Assembly: GCF_017968885.1 (NCBI RefSeq)
Contig: NZ_CP072913.1
Span: 4,324,001 to 4,388,000, forward strand
Source: Pseudomonas sp. Tri1
GTDB lineage: Bacteria > Pseudomonadota > Gammaproteobacteria > Pseudomonadales > Pseudomonadaceae
Direction: 5' to 3'
DNA length: 64,000 nucleotides
A program made the position numbers and the translations under genes. Positions 51,758 through 60,682 of the stretch are shown piece by piece (positions within the stretch are counted from its first letter, which is position 1; every line of letters begins with the position of its first letter). The notes under the pieces were generated by a model. That model searched no databases. It had not been told where the DNA came from and saw only the letters and a program-made list of their open reading frames with translations.

Positions 51758-51868
51758 TCCTGTGGGAGCGAATCTGCTCCGGGCGGTGTTCCGACGAATA
51801 CGGTGGCTCAGCTTGCATTTGATGTTTGCTGTACCGGCCTCTTCGCGAGCAAGCTCGCTCCCACAGGT
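51758..51868. repeat. REP doublet with one diverged unit
   Basis: The first unit reads GTGGGAGCGAATCTGCTCC, the second GCGAGCAAGCTCGCTCCCAC. It separates the hydrolase from the LysR operon. Confidence 0.85.
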
Positions 51869-51878
51869 TAGTGCTTGG

Positions 51879-52700
51879 TCAACCCTGGATGAACGCCAGC
51901 AGGTCCGCGTTCAAGCGATCCTTGTGGGTGTCGGTCAGGCCGTGGGGCGCGCCCGGGTAGACCAGCAATTGCGCGTTCTTCAGCAATTTGGCGGCGGCGA
52001 TGCCGGCGGTTTCGATGGGGACCACCTGGTCGTCATCGCCATGCACCACCAGGGTCGGCACGTCGATGTTGCGCAGGTCTTCGGAAAGATCGGTCTCCGA
52101 GAACGCCTTGATGCAGTCGTAAGTGTTCTTGTGGCCGGCGAGCATGCCCTGCATCCAGAACCAGTCGATCATGCCTTGGGAGACCTTGGCCCCCGGCCGA
52201 TTGGCGCCGAAAAACGCGCTGGCCACATCTTTGTATAGCTGAGAACGGTCGGCCAGGGAGGCTTGGCGGAAACCGTCGAACACCTCGATAGGCAAGCCGC
52301 CAGGGTTGGCCGGGGTCTTGAGCATCAGCGGCGTGACCGCCGAGATCAGGCCGAGCTTGGCGACACGTGCGGAGCCATGACGACCGATGTAGCGCGCCAC
52401 TTCACCGCCGCCGGTGGAGAAGCCGAGCAGCACCGCATTCTTGAGTTCCAGGCGTTCGATCAGCTCGGCCAGGTCATCGGCGTAAGTGTCCATGTCGTTG
52501 CCGTCCCAGGGCTGGCTGGAACGCCCGTGCCCACGGCGGTCATGAGCGATCACCCGGTAGCCGTTGGACGCCAGGAACATCATCTGCGCCTCCCAACTGT
52601 CCGAGTTCAACGGCCAGCCGTGGCTGAAGACCACCGGTTGACCACTGCCCCAATCCTTGTAGTAAATCTCGGTGCCGTCGCGGGTGATGAAGGTGCTCAT
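51879..52700 (-). CDS. Alpha/beta hydrolase, aryl esterase/perhydrolase family
   Basis: The 273 residues closely resemble the P. fluorescens aryl esterase with perhydrolase activity and cofactor-free haloperoxidases. The catalytic triad is visible: Ser95 in GFSTGGG, the Asp of HGDDDQ near 224, and His253 in APHG. The family start is [27 protein letters not shown] has Thr in place of the usual Met after the nucleophile. It is divergent from STAND regulator 1, which may control it. Confidence 0.92.
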   Translation of the reverse strand: MSTFITRDGTEIYYKDWGSGQPVVFSHGWPLNSDSWEAQMMFLASNGYRVIAHDRRGHGRSSQPWDGNDMDTYADDLAELIERLELKNAVLLGFSTGGGEVARYIGRHGSARVAKLGLISAVTPLMLKTPANPGGLPIEVFDGFRQASLADRSQLYKDVASAFFGANRPGAKVSQGMIDWFWMQGMLAGHKNTYDCIKAFSETDLSEDLRNIDVPTLVVHGDDDQVVPIETAGIAAAKLLKNAQLLVYPGAPHGLTDTHKDRLNADLLAFIQG

Positions 52701-52820
52701 GACATGACTCCTTGAGGTGGGTGAATGGCTTCATGGTCCAGCCACGGGGAGCGTCTGCGTGAGTTAAACGTTGTTAATTTTTTCGGGACGGGCGTGTTAA
52801 TCCCCCGGATGAAGACTGCT

Positions 52821-52968
52821 TTTGTGGCGCGGGGATTTATCCCCGCCGGACGGCGAAGCAGTCCCAGGACGGACCTCTTGGTGTGTCAGTCCATTAGGCT
52901 TTTGGGCCGCTGCGCAGCCCAACGGGGATAAATCCCCTCGCCACAGATAAATCCCCCTCGCCACAGAA
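52821..52968. repeat. Second-class intergenic repeat (GGGGATAAATCCCC type)
   Basis: TGTGGCGCGGGGATTTATCC on one side and GGATAAATCCCCTCGCCACA on the other are inverted. The right arm is duplicated in tandem (ATAAATCCCCCTCGCCACAG). It is unrelated to the GTGGGAGCG REPs. Confidence 0.85.
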
Positions 52969-53007
52969 GCGCGGTGTCTGCCAGAGAGGCGTGAGGGCTC
53001 CTCACCG

Positions 53008-53022
53008 TTGCGTTTGACGCAA
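53008..53022. promoter_or_regulatory. Small palindrome before STAND regulator 1
   Basis: TTGCGT-TTG-ACGCAA is an inverted repeat 12 nt upstream of a possible -10 (TATGCT, 53034-53039). Confidence 0.35.
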
Positions 53023-53080
53023 AACCTGAGGAATATGCTCGGGTAAAACTCTGCACCGGGACCCGGACATTGAGAGCGAC

Positions 53081-55894
53081 ATGAGCCATTACCTCAACCT
53101 GCCCGTCGAACAGACCGTGCATTTCGGCCCTTACCGGGTCCATCCTCGCCAGCGCCTGGTGCTGGAGGGTGGGCAACCGTTGCGCCTGGGACGGCGGGCG
53201 GTGGAAATCCTGCTCGTGTTGCTCGAACACGCCGGGCAGGTGGTGAGCAAACAGCAACTGATCGCCCGCGTCTGGCCCACGAGCGTCGTGGAAGACACCA
53301 ACCTACGAGTGCACGTCGCAGCGTTGCGCAAGGCCCTCGGCGATGGTCAGGCGGGCCAGCGCTACATCGTCACCGTGGCCCAGCGCGGCTACAGCTTTGT
53401 CGCACCGCTGTCGCTCGAACCCCTCGAGCAACTGGCGCGCATCCCCCATCCGTCATTGGCCCGCAACCTGCCCCTGCGCCGCACACGAATGATCGGGCGC
53501 CAGGCCCTGATAGACGTGCTGGTGGCCCAGTTGCCGCGAAAACGTTTCATCACGCTGGTGGGGACCGGAGGCATCGGCAAGACCACCGTTGCCCTGCGCG
53601 TCGCCGAACAGTTGCTCGGCCACTATCGCGACGGTACTTATCTGCTGGACCTGGCAGCGCTCAACGATCCAGCCATGATCGCCCCCAACCTGTGTGCGCT
53701 GCTGGACCTGCCGCTGCATGACGACGAACCGCTGGACACCATCGCCCGCCAGCTCAAGGAGCGGCATCTGTTGCTGGTGATCGACAACTGCGAGCACCTG
53801 ATCGACGCCATCGCCCTGCTTTGTGAAACCCTGCTGCGCGGCGCCCCGCATTTGCACGTGCTGGCCACCAGTCGCGAAAGCCTGCGGGCCGAAGGTGAAC
53901 ATGTGCAGCGCCTGGATGCCCTGGCGTACCCGCCACGGGAGATGTCCATCAAAGGTTATCCCGCCGTGGAGTATCCGGCGTTGCAGCTGTTCGCCGAACG
54001 GGCGATGGCCAGCCATGACGACTTCGAGTTGACCGACCACGAGGTACCGTTGGTGGTCGACATCTGCCAACGGCTGGACGGCATTCCCCTGGCCATCGAA
54101 CTGGCTGCGGCGCAAGTCGGCCGCTTCGGGCTGGAGGAACTTCGCAGACAACTGCAAGGCAGCGTCGCCCTGCTGCACAATGACGCCGACGCCGACGCCG
54201 CACCGCGTCAGCAAACCCTGCGCGCCACGCTGGATTGGAGCTTCGCGCTGCTCACCGCTTGCGAGCAGATCTGCCTGCAGCGCCTGGCGGTGTTCATGGG
54301 CAGTTTCAACCTGGCCTCGGCAGCGGCGGTGATCGTCGGCCAACATGTCGCGCCCGATCAGGTACTGGTGTCCGTCAGCCAGTTGGTCGCCAAATCCTTG
54401 CTCAACGTAGAAATCGGCGATGAAGAGGTGCGCTATCGCCTGCTCGACACCACCCGCAGCTATGCCTTGGAGAAACTCGCCGAAGCGGGAGAACTGGCGG
54501 CCAGCCAGGCCCGCCACGCCGAGCGTTGCCTGACGTTGATGGAGCAAGCCCAAAGCGACTGGGAAAACACCCCCACTCGGCTGTGGATCGCCCGCTACGC
54601 CGCCTACCGCGACGACATCCGTGCAGCGCTTGACCGGGGCTTGGGCCCCCAGGGCTCCCACGCCGTGGCAATCCGCCTGACTGCCCGCACCCTGCCCCTC
54701 TGGCAGGAACTGTCGTTGCTCAAGGAGCACGGCCTTTACGTCAGCAAAGCACTGAAATTACTCCAGGCCAGCCCCTCGCCGTGCCCAAGGTTGACCCTCG
54801 CCCTGGAACTGGCCCACGCCAGTTTCAATTACCACACCGAAGGTGGCACGCCGGCCACCGTCCGCTCTTTCGTCACGGCCCGGCGGTTGGCGCAACAATG
54901 CCAGGACCTGGCGGGAGAACTGCGGGCGGTATCGGGGCACATGACCGTCAACCTCAGTCGCGGCAATTACCAGCAGGCGCTGGAACAAAGCCAGGACTTC
55001 GACCGGCTCGGCCTGCATGGCGACCCGAACCTCACCTTGAGCGCCCAACGCTTGCGGGTGCTGGCGCTGCATTTCACCGGCGACCAGCGCGCGGCGCGGC
55101 GCGATGCCGAACAGGTGATCCAGCGCCTGGCCCAGAGCGGCCATCTCAGCCGGTTCAGCCATGGCTTTGGCGTGCAATACGATCAGAGCGTGGCCGCACT
55201 GACGGTTCTGGCGCGCATCCTCTGGCTGCAAGGCTATGCCGAGAAAGCCCGGCGCACCGCCAACCTGGCGTTGCAGATCGCCCTGCAGATCAACCACGGC
55301 ATTTCGATCTGCTACACCCTGGCGATGACCGGTTGCGTGATCGCCCGCTACAACGGCGATCATTCAACCGCCCGGGAAAGGCTCGATCTGCTCAAGCAAC
55401 AGGCCAGAAAACATTCGGTGATGTTGTTCCATGACTGGGCCTGTCACTACGACTGCGCCTTCGCCGGTGAAACCCTGGAAGCGAGTCCGACGGGCATCGG
55501 GCTGATCCGCGATATCGTGGTCACGCTGCGGGCCGACCTCGTCAGCCCGGCGCAAATCGAACGCGCCCACAGCGGTGCTGCAGGCTGGTGTGCAGCGGAA
55601 ATCCTGCGGGCCGGCGCCGAAACCTGGCTGGCACAGGACGATCCGTCCCTTGAGGGCCGCGCCGAAGATCAACTACTGCAGGCACTGGCCGTGGCCCGGC
55701 GCCATAACGCCCTGGCCTGGGAACTGCGCAGCGCCATGTCCCTGGCCCGTCTATGGCAACGCCGGGGGCAGACGCTCGCCGCGCGGGATCTGCTCGAGCC
55801 GGTCTATCGACGCTTCACCGAAGGCTTCGACACTCCCGACCTACAGGAAGCCGACGCGCTGCTCCAGACGCTGAGTCAACGGCTCGGGCATTGA
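53081..55894 (+). CDS. STAND-type regulator: winged helix + NB-ARC-like ATPase + helical repeats
   Basis: The 937 residues have, in order, an OmpR/PhoB-type winged helix (residues ~12-110; LIARVWPTSVVEDTNLRVHV), an NB-ARC-like ATPase with Walker A GTGGIGKTT (161-169) and Walker B LLLVIDNCEHL (230-240), GIPLAIELAA (334-343), a winged-helix section ending near RYRLLDTTRSYALEKLAEAG, then ~450 residues rich in alpha-helical repeats (TPR-like), the expected sensor. STAND proteins switch on oligomerisation when the sensor binds a signal. The 3' end overlaps the convergent gene by 54 bp. Confidence 0.9.
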   Translation: MSHYLNLPVEQTVHFGPYRVHPRQRLVLEGGQPLRLGRRAVEILLVLLEHAGQVVSKQQLIARVWPTSVVEDTNLRVHVAALRKALGDGQAGQRYIVTVAQRGYSFVAPLSLEPLEQLARIPHPSLARNLPLRRTRMIGRQALIDVLVAQLPRKRFITLVGTGGIGKTTVALRVAEQLLGHYRDGTYLLDLAALNDPAMIAPNLCALLDLPLHDDEPLDTIARQLKERHLLLVIDNCEHLIDAIALLCETLLRGAPHLHVLATSRESLRAEGEHVQRLDALAYPPREMSIKGYPAVEYPALQLFAERAMASHDDFELTDHEVPLVVDICQRLDGIPLAIELAAAQVGRFGLEELRRQLQGSVALLHNDADADAAPRQQTLRATLDWSFALLTACEQICLQRLAVFMGSFNLASAAAVIVGQHVAPDQVLVSVSQLVAKSLLNVEIGDEEVRYRLLDTTRSYALEKLAEAGELAASQARHAERCLTLMEQAQSDWENTPTRLWIARYAAYRDDIRAALDRGLGPQGSHAVAIRLTARTLPLWQELSLLKEHGLYVSKALKLLQASPSPCPRLTLALELAHASFNYHTEGGTPATVRSFVTARRLAQQCQDLAGELRAVSGHMTVNLSRGNYQQALEQSQDFDRLGLHGDPNLTLSAQRLRVLALHFTGDQRAARRDAEQVIQRLAQSGHLSRFSHGFGVQYDQSVAALTVLARILWLQGYAEKARRTANLALQIALQINHGISICYTLAMTGCVIARYNGDHSTARERLDLLKQQARKHSVMLFHDWACHYDCAFAGETLEASPTGIGLIRDIVVTLRADLVSPAQIERAHSGAAGWCAAEILRAGAETWLAQDDPSLEGRAEDQLLQALAVARRHNALAWELRSAMSLARLWQRRGQTLAARDLLEPVYRRFTEGFDTPDLQEADALLQTLSQRLGH

Positions 55895-57328
55895 CCGGCA
55901 CGGCCCCCAAGCCTCTTGCAGCACATAACGCCGATGGAGCGCCTGCCACTGACCACTGCACCGCAGCTTTTCCAGGGCATAGGCGCGGGTGGTGTGGAGC
56001 AAGTGAAAACGAACCCCGTCGGCGCATTGCTCGACCATCAGCAGCGACTGGCTCACCAACCGCGACAGCAGCCAGGGCAATTGCCCGACGCTCAGCTCGG
56101 CACAACTGATCACCGCCATCGCCGCCCGCAGGGTAAAGGGTGTCTCGAACACCGCCAGGCGCTGGAACACCGCTTGCTCGTCAGCGCTCAAGCGCTCGAA
56201 ACTCCAATCCAGCACAGCCTCCAGGCTTTGATGGTGGATCACCGCCGTGCGTCGTCCATGGCTCAGGAAAGACAGGCCATAATCCAACTGCTCCAGCACT
56301 CCCGCCACCCCCAAAGCATCGACCTGGACCGCCGCCAACTCCAACGCCAATGGCAAACCGTCCAGGCGTTGGCAGACCTGAGCGAGGGTCTGCACGTCGC
56401 GCCCTGACGGTTTGAAGCCTTGCTGCCGGGCGCCGACCCGCTCGATCAACAACTGCACAGCCGGGCACGCCAATATCTGATGTTCAGGTTCAAGGGCCGA
56501 CGCCACCGCCAATCCCTGCAACCGCACAACGCTCTCATCCGGAATGCCCAGAGGTTCGCGACTGCTCAACAACAGCGACACGCCAGGGGCCGAGCGCAGT
56601 GCCTGAGCCAGTTCCCGGCAGCCCTCGATCAAATATTCGAAACCATCGAGCACCAGCAACATTCGACGGGATGCCAGTTGCTGGTTCAACTCCCCGCCTT
56701 CCAAACCGAGCGTGCGGGCGACCTGCGCTGGCACCTGCGAAGAATCGCTAATGACGGACAGGTCAACGAACCAGGCACCGTCGTCAAAATACTCCAGCAT
56801 CAGTTCCGCCACCCGCAACACCACGGTGGTCTTGCCGACACCGCCCGGGCCGGTCACGGTGGTCAGCGGCTGGCGGGGCACTTCGGCCAGTAACTGGCCC
56901 AGCACTTTGTCGCGACCGATCACTGGGCTCAGGCGGGCGGGCAAGTTGTGTCGCTCGGGCCATCGGTTGACATGCCGCTCGACATTCGCTTCCAGAATCA
57001 CCGGGGCGGCAAGGCAATAACCTTGCCGGGGATGATTGAGGATATAGCGAACGCCGTCCCGCCCATCGCCGAAGGCCCGCCGCAGCGCCGCGATGTGCAC
57101 CCGCAGGTTGATTTCTTCCACGACGCTGTCAGGCCAGACGCGCGCGATAAGCGCTTGCTTGCTGACAAATGTGCCGGCGTGCTCGACCAGCACCTGAAGA
57201 ATGTCCAGGGCACGTCCGCCCAGCGCCAAGGGTTTGCCGTCACAAGTGACCAGGCGCTGCTGTCGATAAAAGGCAAACGGACCGAAGCCCACCGCCGGCT
57301 CGGTATCGGGTTTGACGAAACTGTTCAT
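55841..57328 (-). CDS. Short STAND-type regulator without the repeat sensor
   Basis: The 495 residues follow STAND regulator 1 motif by motif with nearly the same spacing: winged helix (LIARVWPDSVVEEINLRVHI at 60-79), Walker A GPGGVGKTT (160-168), Walker B region MLLVLDGFEYL, GLPLALELAA, and LHTTRAYALEKL. It stops ~25 residues after that block, where regulator 1 begins its helical repeats. Walker B is LDGFE here in place of LDNCE. It is either a natural short form or a truncated paralogue. It is convergent with regulator 1 and shares 54 bp with it. Confidence 0.88.
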   Translation of the reverse strand: MNSFVKPDTEPAVGFGPFAFYRQQRLVTCDGKPLALGGRALDILQVLVEHAGTFVSKQALIARVWPDSVVEEINLRVHIAALRRAFGDGRDGVRYILNHPRQGYCLAAPVILEANVERHVNRWPERHNLPARLSPVIGRDKVLGQLLAEVPRQPLTTVTGPGGVGKTTVVLRVAELMLEYFDDGAWFVDLSVISDSSQVPAQVARTLGLEGGELNQQLASRRMLLVLDGFEYLIEGCRELAQALRSAPGVSLLLSSREPLGIPDESVVRLQGLAVASALEPEHQILACPAVQLLIERVGARQQGFKPSGRDVQTLAQVCQRLDGLPLALELAAVQVDALGVAGVLEQLDYGLSFLSHGRRTAVIHHQSLEAVLDWSFERLSADEQAVFQRLAVFETPFTLRAAMAVISCAELSVGQLPWLLSRLVSQSLLMVEQCADGVRFHLLHTTRAYALEKLRCSGQWQALHRRYVLQEAWGPCRSMPEPLTQRLEQRVGFL

Positions 57329-57511
57329 GGGCGATCCAGCGCCGGGTAACCGGGGCGGGCATGGCGTTACGGATCATCGAACGCGTCTGCCCTGGCTCCT
57401 GCGCATCCTTTCCAAAGGGTTCGCCGTTATCTTGGCAGGCACAGGTCTCAGGGCAATGCTGGCACAGGGAGCACCACGGACATCACGGTGCCCTGGACGG
57501 ACACCGATGGA

Positions 57512-58462
57512 TCAACTGAACTGCTGGCGATATTGCACCGGGGTCAGGCCGAGCTTTTCACTGAACAGATAACGCATGTGCCGCACGCTGCCGAAGCCAC
57601 TGCGAAACGCCACGGTCTTGAGCGGCAGGTCAGTGGTTTCCAGCAACTGACGAGCGCGATCGATGCGCGCGCCCTGCAGGAACTCCATGGGCGTCATCTT
57701 CACCTCACGGGCGAAGACCCGGGCGAAATGCCGCGAGCTCATGGCGGCCAAAGCGGCCATGCGCTCGATGGTGAAGGGTTCTTCCAGGCGCTCCATCACA
57801 TGATTCTGCACCCGGGTAATGGCCGATTCCTGCGTCGCCACCGCCGCTACCAGGGGACTGAACTGCGCCTGCCCGCCCTGGCGTTTCATCACGACCAGCA
57901 GAACCTTGGCCACATCCAACGCGACTTTGCGGCCGTGGTCTTGCGCGACGATGGACAGCGCCAGGTCGATCCCGGCGGTGACGCCGCCGGAAGTGATCAA
58001 GCGACGGTCCTGCAGGAAGATCTTGTCGGTTTCCACCATTGCCTTGGGAAAACGCCGGATCAGGCGTTCGGTGTAATGCCAGTGGGTGGTGACGCGGTAA
58101 CCGTCGAGTAATCCAGCCTCGCCGAGCACAAAGGCCCCGGTGCAAATGGACCCGTAGCGCGTGGCCCGTTGCGCCGCTGCCCGCAGCCAGGTATGCAAGC
58201 CCGGATGCTGGTTGTTATAGGCCCCCGGCCCGCCCGGGACCAGCAACACGTCATAGGCCGCCCAAGCCTGGTCGATATGAATGTCGGCCTGCACCGTCAC
58301 GCCGTTGGAAGCCCTTAATGCACCGCGTTCGGTGCCCAGGGTCAGTAATTGATAACGGTGATCCGGATCGAGATAGCGATTGGCGATGGAAAACACTTCC
58401 AAAGGCCCGGCCATGTCGAGCAGCAAGAAATCCGGGAACAGCACCATTGCAACGGTTTTCAT
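57512..58462 (-). CDS. GlxA-family regulator (DJ-1/PfpI domain + AraC helix-turn-helix)
   Basis: The 316 residues start MKTVAMVLFPDFLLLDMAGP. The N-terminal DJ-1/PfpI-like domain keeps a cysteine at the nucleophile elbow (YGSICTGAFVLGEAG). The C-terminal AraC domain has two helix-turn-helix units (MAALAAMSSRHFARVFAREV and LKTVAFRSGFGSVRHMRYLF). The start at 58462 is preferred; the longer in-frame form is not family-like. It lies divergently from pirin. Confidence 0.92.
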   Translation of the reverse strand: MKTVAMVLFPDFLLLDMAGPLEVFSIANRYLDPDHRYQLLTLGTERGALRASNGVTVQADIHIDQAWAAYDVLLVPGGPGAYNNQHPGLHTWLRAAAQRATRYGSICTGAFVLGEAGLLDGYRVTTHWHYTERLIRRFPKAMVETDKIFLQDRRLITSGGVTAGIDLALSIVAQDHGRKVALDVAKVLLVVMKRQGGQAQFSPLVAAVATQESAITRVQNHVMERLEEPFTIERMAALAAMSSRHFARVFAREVKMTPMEFLQGARIDRARQLLETTDLPLKTVAFRSGFGSVRHMRYLFSEKLGLTPVQYRQQFS

Positions 58463-58541
58463 TGGGGATACGCCAAAAAAATCCAGGGGAACGCAGCGAA
58501 GCCTAACGCCCGCCAATCAATAAATGTGCAGACCGTAGATT

Positions 58542-58638
58542 TCCCCTGTGGGAGCGAGCTTGCTCGCGATAGCGTCCGTCCAGCTGAATCGATGTAGATT
58601 GACACTACGCCATCGCGAGCAAGCTCGCTCCCACACAG
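58542..58638. repeat. REP doublet
   Basis: GTGGGAGCGAGCTTGCTCGC and GCGAGCAAGCTCGCTCCCAC surround ~50 nt with an inner inverted segment. It lies in the glxA-like/pirin divergent region. Confidence 0.95.
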
Positions 58639-58718
58639 TTCATCGTTTGGCTGACAGGCTTGAGTCAAAGCCTCAGCATTATGGCGAAGCGAAGCGACTG
58701 CTGGTGACATTTGAGCAT

Positions 58719-58737
58719 TGTCCACTCAAAACGGACA
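58719..58737. promoter_or_regulatory. Inverted repeat upstream of pirin
   Basis: TGTCC-N9-GGACA (in ATTGTCCACTCAAAACGGACA), 105 nt before the pirin ATG. It is a plausible operator for the divergent AraC-type regulator or another factor. Confidence 0.5.
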
Positions 58738-58842
58738 GTATTTCGTTTTCCACCTGCTTATTGAATAGTTCGATAACCATTAACCTTCTTCTGAACCCGG
58801 CGAACGGCCACAGCCATCGCCCACTGAACCAGGAGAACTACC

Positions 58843-59565
58843 ATGCTGACCCTTCGCAAAGCTTCGGACCGCGGCATCGCCCGTCACGGCTGGCTGACCT
58901 CGTTCCACACCTTTTCTTTTGCCAGCTACCGCAACGTCAATGAACAAGGCTTCTCCGACCTGCTGGTCATCAATGACGACCGGGTCGCCGCCGCCAAGGG
59001 CTTCGGCCAACATCCCCATCGGGACATGGAGATTTTCTCCTATGTGCTCGAAGGTGCGCTGGAACACAAGGACACCCTGGGTACGGGCTCGGTCATTCGT
59101 CCGGGCGACGTGCAATTGATGAGCGCTGGCAGCGGTGTGGCCCACAGTGAGTTCAACCACAGTGCCGACGAGCTGGTGCATTTCCTGCAAATCTGGATCG
59201 TGCCCAACGTCAGTGGCGCCACACCGCGCTATCAACAGGAACACTTCAGCGCCGAACAAAAACGCGGTCGCCTGCAATTGATCATTTCCCCGGACGGTGC
59301 CGACGGTTCGCTCCAGGTGCGCCAGGACGCAAGGGTCTACGCCGGGCTGTTCAACGGCCAGGAAAGCGCCACCCTGGCGCTGCCAGCCGATCGCTATGCC
59401 TACGTCCATGTGGCCCGGGGCAGTGTCGAGCTTAACGGTGTGCCGCTACAGGAAGGTGACGGTGTGCGAGTGCGCCAGGAACAGGCACTGACGTTGAGCA
59501 ACGGCCAGGATGCCGAGGTGCTGGTGTTTGATCTGCGGCCGCAGGAACTGCCGCAGATGCCATGA
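58843..59565 (+). CDS. Pirin-family protein (YhhW-like bicupin)
   Basis: The 240 residues are of the YhhW/quercetinase-like pirin type. The metal ligands His57, His59 (GQHPHRDMEIF), His101 and Glu103 (SGVAHSEFNHS) are all present. Bacterial pirins include quercetin 2,3-dioxygenases and regulators of central metabolism; the role here is open. An AGGAG site precedes the ATG. It is divergent from the GlxA-type regulator, with a REP doublet on each side. Confidence 0.93.
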   Translation: MLTLRKASDRGIARHGWLTSFHTFSFASYRNVNEQGFSDLLVINDDRVAAAKGFGQHPHRDMEIFSYVLEGALEHKDTLGTGSVIRPGDVQLMSAGSGVAHSEFNHSADELVHFLQIWIVPNVSGATPRYQQEHFSAEQKRGRLQLIISPDGADGSLQVRQDARVYAGLFNGQESATLALPADRYAYVHVARGSVELNGVPLQEGDGVRVRQEQALTLSNGQDAEVLVFDLRPQELPQMP

Positions 59566-59583
59566 CAGGGGTGCCTGTGAGCA

Positions 59584-59675
59584 CCTGTGGGAGCGAGCTT
59601 GCTCGCGATAGCGCAGTACCAGCCAGCGTTGATGCTGGCAGGACTGACGCGATCGCGAGCAAGCTCGCTTCCACA
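59584..59675. repeat. REP doublet
   Basis: GTGGGAGCGAGCTTGCTCGC and GCGAGCAAGCTCGCTTCCAC, with an inner CCAGCGTTGATGCTGG hairpin, lie between the convergent pirin and LysR genes. Confidence 0.94.
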
Positions 59676-59693
59676 TTGGATCCTGTGACCGCT

Positions 59694-60569
59694 TTACTCA
59701 TTCTCCAGCGCAAACACCTCGACAATCTCATCAATCACCGCCCGCACCCGCGCGGTATGGCGCAGGTCCGCGTGGGTGACCAGCCATACCTCATAGGGCA
59801 GCGGGCGCGTGCGCTCCGGCCACAACCGCACCAACCCGTCCCGCTCCCCCATATACACTGGAATCTCCCCCACCCCAATGCCCGCGGCAATTGAGCGACG
59901 CACTAACAGGCTCGAACTCAAGCTGGCGACGATCCGCCCGCGGCTGATCGGTTCCGAGACCAGGGTAAAGTCCTTGTTGCCCTGCAAATAGGGCTGGTAG
60001 ACCACCAGGTCATGGCCTTCGAATGCGCTGCCAGGCGACGGTACGTCATGGGTATCGACATAGGCCTGGGAGGCGAACAGGCCCACCGGCCAACGCGCAA
60101 TCCGCCGGGCGATCAGGTCGGGATTGTCTGGCCGGGTGTTGCGCACGGCGATGTCCGCTTCACGCTTGACCAGGCTGAGGATCTGCGTGGAGGCGTCCAA
60201 TTGCACCCGCACGTCAGGGTGGCGTGCATGCAGGCTGGCAATGGCCGGAATCAGAAAGTCGATTGCCAGCGAATCGGTGGTAGCCACACGCACGTTGCCG
60301 ATCAGGCGCTCATCCAGGCCCTGTATCCGTCGCTCCAGCTCCAGCGCCGAATGCTCCATTTTCTCCACCGCCTTGAGCGCTGCTTCGCCCACCGCCGTCA
60401 GTGCATAACCGTCGGAGGTACGCAGGAACAACGCGGCGCTCAGGGATTTCTCCAGCGCGTTGATACGCCGCCCCACGGTCGCCTGATCCACCCCCAGTAG
60501 CCGCGCGGCGCCGCGCAAGGTCGACGCTCGACAGACAGCAAGAAATACCCGTGCATCATCCCAATTCAT
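59694..60569 (-). CDS. LysR-family regulator divergent from an MFS transporter
   Basis: The 291 residues start MNWDDARVFLAVCRASTLRG. The helix-turn-helix is AARLLGVDQATVGRRINALE. This subgroup, with MNWDD starts, is common beside transporters. A perfect 18-bp palindrome lies between it and the MFS gene, 13 nt upstream of its ATG. It likely represses or activates the transporter gene and itself. Confidence 0.92.
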   Translation of the reverse strand: MNWDDARVFLAVCRASTLRGAARLLGVDQATVGRRINALEKSLSAALFLRTSDGYALTAVGEAALKAVEKMEHSALELERRIQGLDERLIGNVRVATTDSLAIDFLIPAIASLHARHPDVRVQLDASTQILSLVKREADIAVRNTRPDNPDLIARRIARWPVGLFASQAYVDTHDVPSPGSAFEGHDLVVYQPYLQGNKDFTLVSEPISRGRIVASLSSSLLVRRSIAAGIGVGEIPVYMGERDGLVRLWPERTRPLPYEVWLVTHADLRHTARVRAVIDEIVEVFALENE

Positions 60570-60582
60570 CTGGCCTCCCACA

Positions 60583-60600
60583 TGATGCACAACTGCATCA
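60583..60600. promoter_or_regulatory. Palindromic LysR operator
   Basis: TGATGCA-CAAC-TGCATCA is a perfect 7-bp inverted repeat. It sits 13 nt from the lysR start and 82 nt upstream of the MFS ATG, where a shared divergent operator would be. Confidence 0.7.
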
Positions 60601-60682
60601 CATTGCCGCGAAATCGCTGCGCAAACGCAGCAACGATAGCCGATATGCTGAGCACCATAAACCTTTTCGCAGGATCGTTATC

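Larger units (their letters stand above)
52701..53080. other. Divergent region between esterase and STAND regulator 1
   Basis: These 380 nt hold a repeat of another class (52821-52968) and a small palindrome (53008-53022). No gene is supported. Confidence 0.6.
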
